Source: Thermanaerothrix daxensis | Lineage (GTDB): Bacteria > Chloroflexota > Anaerolineae > Anaerolineales > Anaerolineaceae | Assembly: GCF_001306145.1 (NCBI RefSeq) | Contig: NZ_LGKO01000005.1 | Span: forward strand, 186,001 to 250,000 | Length of the DNA stretch: 64,000 nucleotides | Direction: 5' to 3' | Part shown: piece by piece, positions 27,533-35,882 of the stretch | How positions within the stretch are numbered: the first letter of the stretch is position 1 | Layout: each line of letters begins with the position of its first letter | Program-made: the position numbers and the translations under genes | Notes under the pieces: model-generated | The model's database searches: none | What the model saw: only the letters and a program-made list of their open reading frames with translations | Told to the model about the DNA's origin: nothing

Positions 27533-29050
27533 ATGGAATTATCTGAACTGGAAAAAATACGTTTGAAGAAAGTATTTGAGTTACGTGCGGGAGGAATTGA
27601 ACCCTATCCAACCCGCGCCAACCGCACCCATACATCTCAAGAGGCCATCGCCGCATTTGAGGCCGCTGAGAAGCAAGCCGATCCTGCGCCGGTAGAAGTA
27701 ACCCTGGCCGGACGGCTGCGTGCCATTCGACCGATGGGCAAGGTGGTCTTTGCTCACATTGAGGATGGCGCAGGCCGAATCCAACTTTTCTTCCGTGTTA
27801 ACGAACTGGGCGAGGATCAACTGCGTCATTTCACCGAGTACTTCGACCTGGGCGACTTCATCGAAGCCTTTGGTGTGATGTTCCGCACCCGCACAGGTGA
27901 GGTGACCCTGCACGTTCACCGTTTTCGGATGCTGGCTAAGGCCATTTCTCCCCTTCCAGCGGCCAAAGATGAGGTGGTGGATGGTCAGATCATCCGTCAT
28001 GCCACGCTTAGCGATCCCGAGTTACGCTACCGCCAGCGTTATGCCGATCTGGCTGTCAATCCGGAAGTGCGTGAGATCTTCCGCAAGCGGGCCGCCATTG
28101 TGCGTGCGCTACGGGAATTCCTGGATGAGCGGGGGTTTTTGGAAGTAGAGACTCCGATCCTGCAGCCGATTTACGGCGGAGCGGCCGCACGTCCCTTCAT
28201 CACCTACCACAATCAACTGAAACAACAACTGTACCTGCGCATCTCCTTTGAACTCTACCTGAAACGTTTGCTGGTTGGGGGCTATGAACGGGTTTATGAG
28301 ATCGGGCGTGATTTTCGCAACGAGGGTGTTTCGTTTAAGCACAATCCCGAATTCACCCAGTTGGAATTCTACATGGCCTACGCCGACTACCTCAAGGTGA
28401 TGAGCCTGACTGAGGAAATGCTGGCTTATGTGTGTGACCGCGTTCTGGGTACGCGCCAGGTTACTTTCAACGGTCATGTGATTGATTTCAATCCTCCCTG
28501 GCGTCGCATTTCCTTGCGTGAGGCCTTGATTGAGGCGGTGGGGATTGACATTGCTCAGCATCCGACCACCGAAAGTCTGGCTGAGGCCATGCGCCAGAAG
28601 GGGTTGGCGGTCAAACCGAATGCGCCGCGGGGAAAATTGATCGAAGGCATGCTGGGCGATTTTGTTGAACCCAACTTGATCCAACCCACATTTATTTACG
28701 ACTACCCAAGGGATATCTCGCCCCTGGCAAAAAACAAGCCCGATGATCCCAATACGGTGGAGCGCTTTGAGGGCTATGTCGGAGGCATGGAACTTTGCAA
28801 TGCCTTCACCGAACTCAACGATCCCCTGGAGCAGGAGAAGCGGTTCCTGGAAATGGGGCGCACCTATGAGGCTGAGGATGAAGATCGTCATCCCATGGAC
28901 GAGGATTATCTGCGGGCGATGGCTTACGGCATGCCGCCAAATGGGGGATTTGGGATGGGGGTGGATCGTCTGGTTATGCTCCTGACTGACCGCCGTTCCA
29001 TACGCGAGGTCATTCTCTTCCCGCATCTGCGGGAACGCGAAGATGACTGA
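27533..29050 (+). CDS. lysS: Lysyl-tRNA synthetase, class II
   Basis: The 505-residue class II enzyme has an N-terminal OB-fold anticodon domain (VTLAGRLRAIRPMGKVVFAH) and a catalytic core with motif 2 FRNEGVSFKHNPEFTQLEFY and motif 3 GFGMGVDRLVMLL. It charges tRNA-Lys with lysine. ATG 27533 follows GAGGG at 7 nt; a TTG at 27527 would add two residues. The gene stands between terminators, so it is probably a single transcription unit. Confidence 0.96.
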   Translation: MELSELEKIRLKKVFELRAGGIEPYPTRANRTHTSQEAIAAFEAAEKQADPAPVEVTLAGRLRAIRPMGKVVFAHIEDGAGRIQLFFRVNELGEDQLRHFTEYFDLGDFIEAFGVMFRTRTGEVTLHVHRFRMLAKAISPLPAAKDEVVDGQIIRHATLSDPELRYRQRYADLAVNPEVREIFRKRAAIVRALREFLDERGFLEVETPILQPIYGGAAARPFITYHNQLKQQLYLRISFELYLKRLLVGGYERVYEIGRDFRNEGVSFKHNPEFTQLEFYMAYADYLKVMSLTEEMLAYVCDRVLGTRQVTFNGHVIDFNPPWRRISLREALIEAVGIDIAQHPTTESLAEAMRQKGLAVKPNAPRGKLIEGMLGDFVEPNLIQPTFIYDYPRDISPLAKNKPDDPNTVERFEGYVGGMELCNAFTELNDPLEQEKRFLEMGRTYEAEDEDRHPMDEDYLRAMAYGMPPNGGFGMGVDRLVMLLTDRRSIREVILFPHLREREDD

Positions 29051-29063
29051 AATTGGCGTTTGC

Positions 29064-29101
29064 ATTCGTGGGCGAAGGCGTGGGGTACTTCGCCCACGAA
29101 T
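29064..29101 (+). terminator. Stem-loop after lysS, probable terminator
   Basis: A perfect 14-bp stem (29064-29077 with 29088-29101) closes a 10-nt loop 13 nt after the lysS stop. The downstream T-run is poor, so termination may be Rho-assisted. Confidence 0.7.
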
Positions 29102-29123
29102 CTTAAAAATAAGCCTGCACCAC

Positions 29124-29182
29124 TTGACATAGAACATACGTTCCTCTATAATAAAGCCAAATTGTAAATAGAACAGACGGTC
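29124..29182 (+). promoter_or_regulatory. lexA promoter with two LexA (SOS) boxes
   Basis: TTGACA (29124-29129) and TATAAT (29147-29152) are perfect consensus elements with a 17-nt spacer. The spacer contains GAACATACGTTC (29132-29143), which fits the Gram-positive SOS box GAACnnnnGTTC. A second site, GAACAGACGGTC (29171-29182), has one mismatch in its right half and lies about 12 nt after the predicted start. The layout shows LexA autorepression of a strong promoter. Confidence 0.92.
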
Positions 29183-29211
29183 CATTAATAAATGCCCAAG
29201 GAGGAAGGGCC

Positions 29212-29922
29212 ATGGTCAAACCCAGAAACGGGCTGAGCGAGCGCCATAAGCGTATTTTGCAATTTATCGAGAGTTACCGTCAGCAGAATGGATATGCCCC
29301 CTCTATTCGCGAGATCGGGGATGCCATTGGTGTGGGATCTACCTCACTGGTCAACTACTACCTCGATCAACTAGAACATTTGAAATACATCCAGCGGAAT
29401 CGTTCCATTTCACGGGCAATCCGGGTTTTGCGTCCATTACCCGAAAGCAACGGTCGGCGAGGCAATGTTCTGCAAACCCTGCGCGAGGACTTCCTCGCCT
29501 TCCCTCTAATTGGGCGTATTGCCGCCGGTGTTCCCTTACCCGCGGTGCCTCAGGAAATCACTGAAGATTACGAGATGGTCCACGTCGCCACCAGCGATTT
29601 TCCGGCCCGTGTGCGCCGGGAGAATGTGTATGCGCTGGAAGTGCAGGGCGATTCCATGATTGATGCGCTGATCTACGACCAGGACATCGTCCTGGTGGAA
29701 TATGCCCAGGATGCGAATAAGGGCGATATGGTGGCGGTGTGGTTTGATGACACTAATGAAACCACGCTGAAGTATTACGAACCCGAATACGACCGCTACG
29801 GCCGTTTACGCAGTGTAACATTGCGGCCTGCCAACCCCACTATGCAGCCGATCAAGGTGGAAAATCGCCCTTTGCGGATTCAGGGCAAAGTGGTCATGGT
29901 GATTCGGAAATATCGTCAGTAG
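29212..29922 (+). CDS. lexA: LexA repressor (SOS regulator)
   Basis: The 236-residue protein has the LexA N-terminal winged helix (RHKRILQFIESYRQQNGYAP, then a recognition helix near residues 42-55) and the S24 autoprotease domain. The self-cleavage site is Ala105-Gly106 in RIAAGVP, the nucleophile is Ser148 in GDSMID, and the general base is Lys187 in TTLKYYE. RecA filaments would trigger cleavage after DNA damage. Operators in its promoter support autoregulation. Its 3' end overlaps a convergent gene by 29 nt. Confidence 0.96.
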   Translation: MVKPRNGLSERHKRILQFIESYRQQNGYAPSIREIGDAIGVGSTSLVNYYLDQLEHLKYIQRNRSISRAIRVLRPLPESNGRRGNVLQTLREDFLAFPLIGRIAAGVPLPAVPQEITEDYEMVHVATSDFPARVRRENVYALEVQGDSMIDALIYDQDIVLVEYAQDANKGDMVAVWFDDTNETTLKYYEPEYDRYGRLRSVTLRPANPTMQPIKVENRPLRIQGKVVMVIRKYRQ

Positions 29923-30280
29923 CGCCGCGAGTTGCTTCAAAGCCCGGGGGATCGTCATCGCGCCGTCGGCGCAGAATCACGCTCAGCGTTCCACCAATGA
30001 CAATCAGCACCAGGATGACGCTGCCCAGGATAATGCCATTGGTCTGGGTGGTATTCTCCAGGTATTCAGCGGGCAAGGGGGTTGCCAGGGCTTCACCTTC
30101 ATTCTCCATGATCACTGGTGAAGGGGTGGCTACAAGCGTGGGGGTCGGCGCCACTGGCGAGTTCAGGGCAGGTGGGGCCGGGGTCTTCCAGGCCTGGGCG
30201 CCGATGAGAAAGGCCAGAATCAGGAGAAAATACAAGCCAAAGCGCAGGGAAGGGGGAAGAGAAGAAGGAAAGTCTCTCAT
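29894..30280 (-). CDS. Small membrane protein with Pro/Thr linker, unknown function
   Basis: The 128-residue protein has two hydrophobic helices, near residues 12-29 and 81-105, joined by a Pro/Thr-rich loop, with a basic RRRR stop-transfer signal after the second. The C-terminal tail is acidic and cytoplasmic. I do not recognise a family. It is the last gene of the M42 peptidase operon, starting 8 nt after the solute-binding protein gene, and overlaps lexA tail to tail. Confidence 0.6.
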   Translation of the reverse strand: MRDFPSSLPPSLRFGLYFLLILAFLIGAQAWKTPAPPALNSPVAPTPTLVATPSPVIMENEGEALATPLPAEYLENTTQTNGIILGSVILVLIVIGGTLSVILRRRRDDDPPGFEATRGATDDISESP

Positions 30281-30288
30281 CGTGACGT

Positions 30289-31614
30289 TCAGGGACGGCG
30301 GAGTTGCTCCACAGCAGCCGTTGCCGCTGTGACCGGATCGGCTTGCTGCTTGAGCACTTGTTGGGTGGCAAACGAGAGCACCGGACGCAGGCTGTCTAAA
30401 ACCGGGTTGGGAGGAGGAATGTGAGCGCTCAGAATGATCTGGCTGAGCGCATCCCGGAGATTGGCGTCGTTCCAGGCATTCAGGACGCTCAGTCGGGTAG
30501 GCAGATAACCCGCAGCCTGGGACCAGGGCGCCAGGAATTCTGAGGCACTCAAATAGGCCGCCAGGCGCATGCTGAGACTGCGCCGCTGGGGGTCAGGATC
30601 GGCAATCGCCCACATCCATCCGTTGGCAAGAGTGTAGGGGTTTCCACTCAAGGCTGGAATTGGGTGAATGACAGCATCCGTGGGCAAGTCTATGAGGTAA
30701 TTACTGCTCCAGGTAAGCGCCCCATCTGCTCGACGTTCCAGGAAGGTTTGCCAGACCTGCCCATCGCTCTGCAAGGTAGTAACCCAGTTGGGGAAGACAC
30801 CCCGACGGGCGGCTTCGGCAAAGAGGGTAAAGACTTCGGTCAGAGGTTCTTGTTCCAGGGTAGGCAGTCCCTGACCATTTTGTACTTTTCCTCCCGCACC
30901 CTGGTAAAGAACCAGGGGGGTTAGCGCATCGTTGCCAGCGAAAGCAACAGCGCGCCCACGCGCGAGCAGTTCGTCCCAAGAGGCAGGGGGTGCCCCCAGT
31001 GCTGTTGGACGATAGACCAGAGTATAGGCATCACCGGCGAAAGGCAGACCGTAAAGGCGCTCCTGAATGGTCCCCAGGCTGCGGGCATATCCCAGCCAAT
31101 CTTGGTCCAACCCCTGGGGGAAGGCCTCATCCAGCGAGTAGATCAAGCCTTTAAGTGCCGCGTTTTCCAGGTCGGCGCGGTTGAGAGCGATGACCCCAGG
31201 AACGGCTGCCGGGGCTGCTGCGGCCGCGGCGGCCAGCGAATCCAGTAATCCACCCGGCCCACTACTGGTTTTGACGCGCACCTTCACGATCACGCCCGGA
31301 TTCTCGCTCATGAATTGGATGAGGCGTTGCTGGAGTAACTGGGCGGCGGGGGTTTCGTTGGCTGGATCGAATGGCGGGGGAAGCCATAGGGTGATGACCG
31401 CCGGTGCCGTTACTGAGGAGGACTCAGTCGGTGTGGGAGGCAGGGTAGGGGTGGTGGGGATCGGCAGGACCGGCGTTGGGGTGGCCGTGGCCCTACCGAC
31501 CGATAATGTCCAGGGTAGGGCTTGACAGGCAAGCAGCAGCCCCCCGATAATAAGGATCATAACCCGGGCGATCCAGCGCCGTATCCTGGAATCTGCCAGT
31601 TTCATCCTCAACAC
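30289..31614 (-). CDS. Family 1 extracellular solute-binding lipoprotein
   Basis: The 441-residue protein has an N-terminal membrane segment and lipobox LLLAC (Cys30), then a Pro/Thr stalk. The body resembles family 1 (maltose-type) binding proteins: ITLWLPPPFDPANE, IQERLYGLPFAGDAYTLVY, and PASWDELLARGRAVAF. Permease and ATPase genes are absent nearby, so it may use a transporter encoded elsewhere or act as a sensor. GTG at 31614 is 2 nt after the upstream peptidase stop; an ATG at 31605 is an alternative. Confidence 0.82.
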   Translation of the reverse strand: MLRMKLADSRIRRWIARVMILIIGGLLLACQALPWTLSVGRATATPTPVLPIPTTPTLPPTPTESSSVTAPAVITLWLPPPFDPANETPAAQLLQQRLIQFMSENPGVIVKVRVKTSSGPGGLLDSLAAAAAAAPAAVPGVIALNRADLENAALKGLIYSLDEAFPQGLDQDWLGYARSLGTIQERLYGLPFAGDAYTLVYRPTALGAPPASWDELLARGRAVAFAGNDALTPLVLYQGAGGKVQNGQGLPTLEQEPLTEVFTLFAEAARRGVFPNWVTTLQSDGQVWQTFLERRADGALTWSSNYLIDLPTDAVIHPIPALSGNPYTLANGWMWAIADPDPQRRSLSMRLAAYLSASEFLAPWSQAAGYLPTRLSVLNAWNDANLRDALSQIILSAHIPPPNPVLDSLRPVLSFATQQVLKQQADPVTAATAAVEQLRRP

Positions 31615-31616
31615 GC

Positions 31617-32615
31617 TCAGGCCAGGTTCACCGGCTGGGAGAGCAAGGCCACCAGCAGGGATACTGCATTTTGCACATCGTCGTAATCCACCATTTCAGA
31701 AGGAGAGTGAATGTAACGACAGGGGATGGACAGACATCCGGAAATCACGCCAGCACGGGTTAACTGGATGGCACGCGCATCGGTACTGCCGGCTTCCAGG
31801 ACTTCCAGTTGGTAAGGGATGTGGGCTTTTTCAGCCATCTCGACCATCCAGCGCACGACCCGTGGATCGGCCAGCATGCCACTATCGCGGACTTTGATGG
31901 CGGGCCCTTTGCCCAGTGCCACGGCCATCTTCATCCCCTTTGGAGTATCCCCGGTGAGGGTGACATCCACGGAAAGCCCCAGTTCAGGGTCTATTCCAAA
32001 AGCGGCGGTAGCGGCGCCGCGAGTTCCTACCTCCTCCTGGGTGCTGAAAACGAAATAAACCTCGTGGGGGGTTGTTTGCAAGCGGCGCAAGGCCTCAATC
32101 TGAACCGCACAGGCAATGCGGTCATCCATGGACTTAGCTACCAGACGCTTGCCCAGATCGAGGAACGGGCGCTCAAATGCAGCTACATCACCCACTTTGA
32201 CCGGACAATCCTCTTTGCTGGTGGCGCCCACATCAATGAAGAGCCGATCAAAACTGTGCACACGTTCCATGCTATCGAGTTTCTCGCCGCCGATCACACC
32301 GCGTACCCCATTGACGAATTGCACCCGTCCACCCAGGCAGGTATGGGGGCGCACTCCGCCAATGGTGGTAAAGCGCACAAACCCATCCTCCTCAATATGG
32401 GTGGCGATGACGCCGATTTCATCCATGTGGGCAGCGGTCATGATGCGCAATCCCCCTTCGCGCTTTTGCCCTTTGCGAACGATCAGGTTGCCCATGGCAT
32501 CCACGCGAATTTCATCGGCGTAGGGGGCCACTTCTTCCTTGATCAACTCACGGATGGCTTGTTCATACCCCGAAGGGCCAATGGCTTCAACCAGTTTGCG
32601 AATTAAGTCTTTCAT
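31617..32615 (-). CDS. M42-family aminopeptidase (first of three paralogues)
   Basis: The 332-residue M42 (TET/endoglucanase M-like) metallopeptidase has all dinuclear metal ligands and catalytic acids: AAHMDEIG, KSMDDRIA, STQEEVGTRG, SVDVTL and the C-terminal YIHSPSEM. These enzymes form large hollow complexes that trim peptides in the cytoplasm, and there is no signal peptide. A ribosome site GGAGACACC lies upstream. It is 25 nt downstream of the second paralogue in the same operon. Confidence 0.93.
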   Translation of the reverse strand: MKDLIRKLVEAIGPSGYEQAIRELIKEEVAPYADEIRVDAMGNLIVRKGQKREGGLRIMTAAHMDEIGVIATHIEEDGFVRFTTIGGVRPHTCLGGRVQFVNGVRGVIGGEKLDSMERVHSFDRLFIDVGATSKEDCPVKVGDVAAFERPFLDLGKRLVAKSMDDRIACAVQIEALRRLQTTPHEVYFVFSTQEEVGTRGAATAAFGIDPELGLSVDVTLTGDTPKGMKMAVALGKGPAIKVRDSGMLADPRVVRWMVEMAEKAHIPYQLEVLEAGSTDARAIQLTRAGVISGCLSIPCRYIHSPSEMVDYDDVQNAVSLLVALLSQPVNLA

Positions 32616-32640
32616 GGTGTCTCCTTGCGGGCAGAGATTT

Positions 32641-33696
32641 CTAGCGTTCCATGTTTAGAATTTCAGGGGTGAGGGCATGAAGGGCTTGGGTCATGAGGTG
32701 AAGGGTGTTTGCCCAGTCCTCAATGCGTGCAATGGAAACCGCGCTGTGGGCATGGCGGATCGGCACCGAAACCGATACGCTGGGGATACCCGTGCGTTGG
32801 CGGTGAATGGCGCCGGCATCGGTGCCCCCGCCGCCGGGCTGGCGGATCTGATAGGGCAGATGGTGTTCGTCAGCCACCCGGAGCAGAAAACGCACCAGGC
32901 GCGGATCGGAGAGGGTAGTGCCGTCGGCAACGTAGATGGCCGGCCCCCGACCCAACCGGGTGTTGTAGGCAGTATTCTCACTGCCGTCCCACGTAGGCAG
33001 GTCATGGGCAGGAGTGGCGTCCAGAACAAAAGCCAGGTCGGGGTTCAGGGCATAAGCGGCCACCCGTGCACCGCGCAAGCCGATTTCTTCTTGGACGGTG
33101 AAGGCGGCTTGAAATTCGAGATGCGGGGGCGCCTGGCGCAGTAGTTCAATCAACGTGGCCACTCCCAGGCGATCATCCAGGGCTTTGCCCATCAGGCTTG
33201 GGCCCACGCTCTTGAAAGGAGTGGCAAACACCGCGCGATCCCCCGGCTTTGCCTTTTTGCTCCCTTCTGGCCCCAGATCAATGCGCAGACTTTCGGTGGC
33301 AATGGCCGATTTACGCTCATCGGGGGTTGTCAGATGGATGGGGCGGGCGCCAATTACCCCCGGCAGGTGGTCTTTGCCCACCCAGACCGGTTTGCCGGGT
33401 AACTGGCGCGGGTCAATGCCCCCGACAATCTCAAATTTATAGAGGCCCCCTTCTTCTTCATCCACAATCATCAGGCCTACTTCGTCCATGTGAGCGGCCA
33501 GCATGACCCGTAGAGAGGGCTGGCTTTGGGCGTGCTTGATCGCCAGGACGTTGCCCAGGGCGTCCACCCGGACCTCATCGGCCAGCGGTTGTACCGCCTC
33601 AAGGACGATTTTACGCACTTCACTTTCATCCCCTGAGACCGCACAGGCATTGGAAAGGCGTTCAAGCAGGTCGAGCGGTAAGTTTTGGGTCTCCAT
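32641..33696 (-). CDS. M42-family aminopeptidase (second of three paralogues)
   Basis: The 351-residue M42 peptidase has intact motifs AAHMDEVG, KALDDRLG, TVQEEIGLRG, VLDATPAHD and the final RHAHSAVS. It is clearly diverged from its two neighbours, so the three are not recent copies. It begins 3 nt after the third paralogue, which suggests coupled translation and possibly mixed oligomers. Cytoplasmic peptide trimming is the expected role. Confidence 0.93.
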   Translation of the reverse strand: METQNLPLDLLERLSNACAVSGDESEVRKIVLEAVQPLADEVRVDALGNVLAIKHAQSQPSLRVMLAAHMDEVGLMIVDEEEGGLYKFEIVGGIDPRQLPGKPVWVGKDHLPGVIGARPIHLTTPDERKSAIATESLRIDLGPEGSKKAKPGDRAVFATPFKSVGPSLMGKALDDRLGVATLIELLRQAPPHLEFQAAFTVQEEIGLRGARVAAYALNPDLAFVLDATPAHDLPTWDGSENTAYNTRLGRGPAIYVADGTTLSDPRLVRFLLRVADEHHLPYQIRQPGGGGTDAGAIHRQRTGIPSVSVSVPIRHAHSAVSIARIEDWANTLHLMTQALHALTPEILNMER

Positions 33697-33699
33697 AGG

Positions 33700-34764
33700 T
33701 CAATCTTCCCAACGAATTTTTTCAAGGAAATCGGCTTCTAGGCTGGTGATAAACTCAGCCAGCAGGTGGCCAGCGCGCTGTATGTCTTTGAGTGAGATGA
33801 CTTCAACCGGGGTGTGCATGTAGCGCAGCGGCAGGCTTACTACCATGGTGGGAATGCCCTCGGCCACAACCTGCATGGCAAAAGCATCTGTGCCTGAGTG
33901 ACGCGGCATGACTTCGACGGCATGGGGAATATCCAGGCGTTCGGCCAGGTTCTTGAATACCTTAAAGAGGGCAGGGTGAATATTAGGGCCCCATCCCAGG
34001 ACCGGACCTTTGCCCAGTCCGAAGGCGCGGTAGTCACTGTTGACCCCTGGTCCACGGGCGAAGGTCACATCCACAGCGATGGCTAGATCGGGGCGTACGC
34101 TGAAAGGCGAGGTGAACCCTCCCCCCAGGGTTTCCTCTTCCTGCGCCGTGGCGACCGCCCAAACATCCCAGACATGCTGACGCCGTTGCAGTTCTTCCAG
34201 GCAAACGGTGAGCGCAGCGACCGAGGCGCGGTTATCCAGGCTGTGGCCGGCCAGCGTCTCGCCGGTAAGTTCAAGCGGGGGCTGGGCAAACGAGACCAGA
34301 TCGCCCACACGCACCAGGGCGTTGACCTCTTCTGCCGGTAAACCGGTGTCTACAAAGAGGTACTCCATATCAATCGCGCTTTTCTCTCCCAGGTGAGGCG
34401 GGAGCAGACGAGGCGCGGGCTGCAGGATCACGCCGGGCAGGTCACGCCGCCCGTGTACGATGACTGGCTGACCTGGCAGGATGCGCGCATCCACACCGCC
34501 CACTTCGGTGATGCGGATGAAGCCATCTACAATCTGGCTAACCATCATGCCAATGGCATCCATGTGGGTGGCGATCAACAAACGGGGGCGGGGTTCAGGG
34601 CCCTGGCCTCGCCGCAGGGCATGCAGGCTTCCCAGTGGGCTGACGGTGATCTCATCCACCCATGGGCGCCAGGCCTCGGCAATGGCTTCGCGCACGGGGG
34701 CTTCATAGCCCGAAAGACCGGGCAGCGATATTAATTGCTTGAGAAAATCTTTGATGTTATCCAT
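33700..34764 (-). CDS. M42-family aminopeptidase (third of three paralogues)
   Basis: The 354-residue M42 peptidase has ATHMDAIG, HSLDNRAS, ATAQEEETLGGG, AVDVTFARG and RYMHTPVE, so all metal ligands are kept. In the third motif the usual QEE(I/V)G(T/L)RG is changed to QEEETLGGG, and the second motif has DN for DD, so its specificity may differ. The ATG at 34764 has GAGG close upstream; an ATG at 34773 lacks a ribosome site. It is the first peptidase gene of the operon. Confidence 0.92.
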   Translation of the reverse strand: MDNIKDFLKQLISLPGLSGYEAPVREAIAEAWRPWVDEITVSPLGSLHALRRGQGPEPRPRLLIATHMDAIGMMVSQIVDGFIRITEVGGVDARILPGQPVIVHGRRDLPGVILQPAPRLLPPHLGEKSAIDMEYLFVDTGLPAEEVNALVRVGDLVSFAQPPLELTGETLAGHSLDNRASVAALTVCLEELQRRQHVWDVWAVATAQEEETLGGGFTSPFSVRPDLAIAVDVTFARGPGVNSDYRAFGLGKGPVLGWGPNIHPALFKVFKNLAERLDIPHAVEVMPRHSGTDAFAMQVVAEGIPTMVVSLPLRYMHTPVEVISLKDIQRAGHLLAEFITSLEADFLEKIRWED

Positions 34765-34796
34765 AGTCCTCATGTGTGTGGTGGAAATAATTTTTT

Positions 34797-35207
34797 TCAG
34801 GAGGAAGGAGTCTCAGCCGGAGGTGAGGTGGGGCTGGGGGATGGCGTGGAGGTCACCTCCGGAGTTGGTGTGAGCGTTGTGGTGGCCGTAGGTGTGGGGG
34901 TCTCTGTGCGCGGTGGCGGTGTGAAGGGGGTAAAGGTGACGGTTGGGGTCCAGGTCTGCGTGGGGGTTTCGGTGAAGGTTGGGGTGAAGGTCAGGCTGGG
35001 CAGAGTAACCGTGGGGGAAGGCGTGCCGGCTAAAGTCGGGGTGAGGGCCTCGGGGCTGGGGGTAGCCGATGGGGTTGGGGTGGCCTGAGAGATGCGATTG
35101 CCAATCTGGAGGATGATGAAGCCAAGGCAGTAACAGGGCAGGGTTGCCAGGATGATGAGCAACAAGATAGAACGAATGCGTTTACGCCGTTCAAGGGATG
35201 AAGCCAT
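34797..35207 (-). CDS. Membrane anchor with long Pro/Thr stalk and no head domain
   Basis: The 136-residue protein has a basic N-terminus (ERRKRIR), one hydrophobic helix near residues 13-35, and then about 95 residues almost wholly of Pro, Thr and Ser to the stop. No folded domain follows. It is the first gene of the operon with the M42 peptidases, and GGAGG precedes ATG 35207 at 8 nt. Function is unknown; it may be a glycosylated surface stalk. Strand composition is strongly G-rich on the plus strand here. Confidence 0.65.
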   Translation of the reverse strand: MASSLERRKRIRSILLLIILATLPCYCLGFIILQIGNRISQATPTPSATPSPEALTPTLAGTPSPTVTLPSLTFTPTFTETPTQTWTPTVTFTPFTPPPRTETPTPTATTTLTPTPEVTSTPSPSPTSPPAETPSS

Positions 35208-35230
35208 CAAGGTTGCCTCCAGCGCTTTTC

Positions 35231-35259
35231 ATCATAACACGGGGCTTGACTGGTGACAA
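35231..35259 (-). promoter_or_regulatory. Promoter of the M42 peptidase operon
   Basis: On the minus strand TTGTCA (35259-35254) and TATGAT (35236-35231) are 17 nt apart. The predicted start near 35224 gives a 17-nt leader holding the GGAGG ribosome site of the first gene. Confidence 0.75.
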
Positions 35260-35303
35260 GATGGCCTCCGGCAGAATTCCAACCCCGCAAGTTCATTGGG
35301 CTG

Positions 35304-35312
35304 TGTTATACT
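35304..35312 (+). promoter_or_regulatory. Extended -10 promoter upstream of the SixA-like gene
   Basis: TGTTATACT is an extended -10 (TGn plus TATACT). No -35 was found at the right distance, as is common for extended -10 promoters. Confidence 0.45.
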
Positions 35313-35383
35313 TTTTGCAGTAGCCATAGTTTTTCAGAAAGGGAAGACCGAGCGATTATGTTTCGGTGGAGGAACTTGAAGGG

Positions 35384-35872
35384 ATGAAGACTTTATTGCT
35401 GATGCGTCACGCCAAATCCAGTTTCAAAGATGGCAGCATGCCCGATTTTGAGCGTCCTTTGAGCAAACGGGGGGAAAAAGATGCCCCACGCATGGGAAAG
35501 TTGCTGCGTGAGAAAGACCTGGTGCCCGACTTGATCATTTCCTCGTCGGCGCTACGGGCAAAGGCAACGGCTGAACTGGTGGCTGAAAAAAGCGGCTACA
35601 AGGGGGATATTCTCTTCGTTGAGGACTTGTACCTGGGTGAACCGGTGGCATATCTGGAAGCCCTGCGCAATCTTGACGATGAGGTGGAAACCGTTTTGGT
35701 GATCGGGCATAATCCTGGCCTGGAAACCCTGCTTCAGATCTTGACCGACAAAGTCGAATCGCTCTCGACGGCGGCGATTGCCCATCTTGAGGTGCCGCTA
35801 CGTACCTGGAAGGCTTTGGATACAGTGATCATTGCTACCCTCAAGCATCTCTGGCGGCCCCGCGACCTGTAG
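35384..35872 (+). CDS. SixA-like histidine phosphatase
   Basis: The 162-residue protein has the histidine-phosphatase RHG-type motif at its N-terminus (TLLLMRHAKSS), where His is the phosphate acceptor, and a second His in VIGHNPGLETL. Short members like this resemble SixA, which dephosphorylates phosphohistidine proteins. ATG 35384 gives the typical start right before the first strand; a GTG at 35366 is also open. It is convergent with the GH5 gene, 10 nt apart. Confidence 0.88.
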   Translation: MKTLLLMRHAKSSFKDGSMPDFERPLSKRGEKDAPRMGKLLREKDLVPDLIISSSALRAKATAELVAEKSGYKGDILFVEDLYLGEPVAYLEALRNLDDEVETVLVIGHNPGLETLLQILTDKVESLSTAAIAHLEVPLRTWKALDTVIIATLKHLWRPRDL

Positions 35873-35882
35873 ACTGCAATTC

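Noticed and set aside
28109-29185. 358-codon open frame antisense to lysS
   Set aside because: It covers the lysS catalytic core and the lexA promoter; composition is that of a shadow frame.
34850-35090. G-rich plus-strand tract that might be a regulatory G-quadruplex
   Set aside because: It is the complement of Pro/Thr codons in the stalk protein; several other stalk genes show the same bias.
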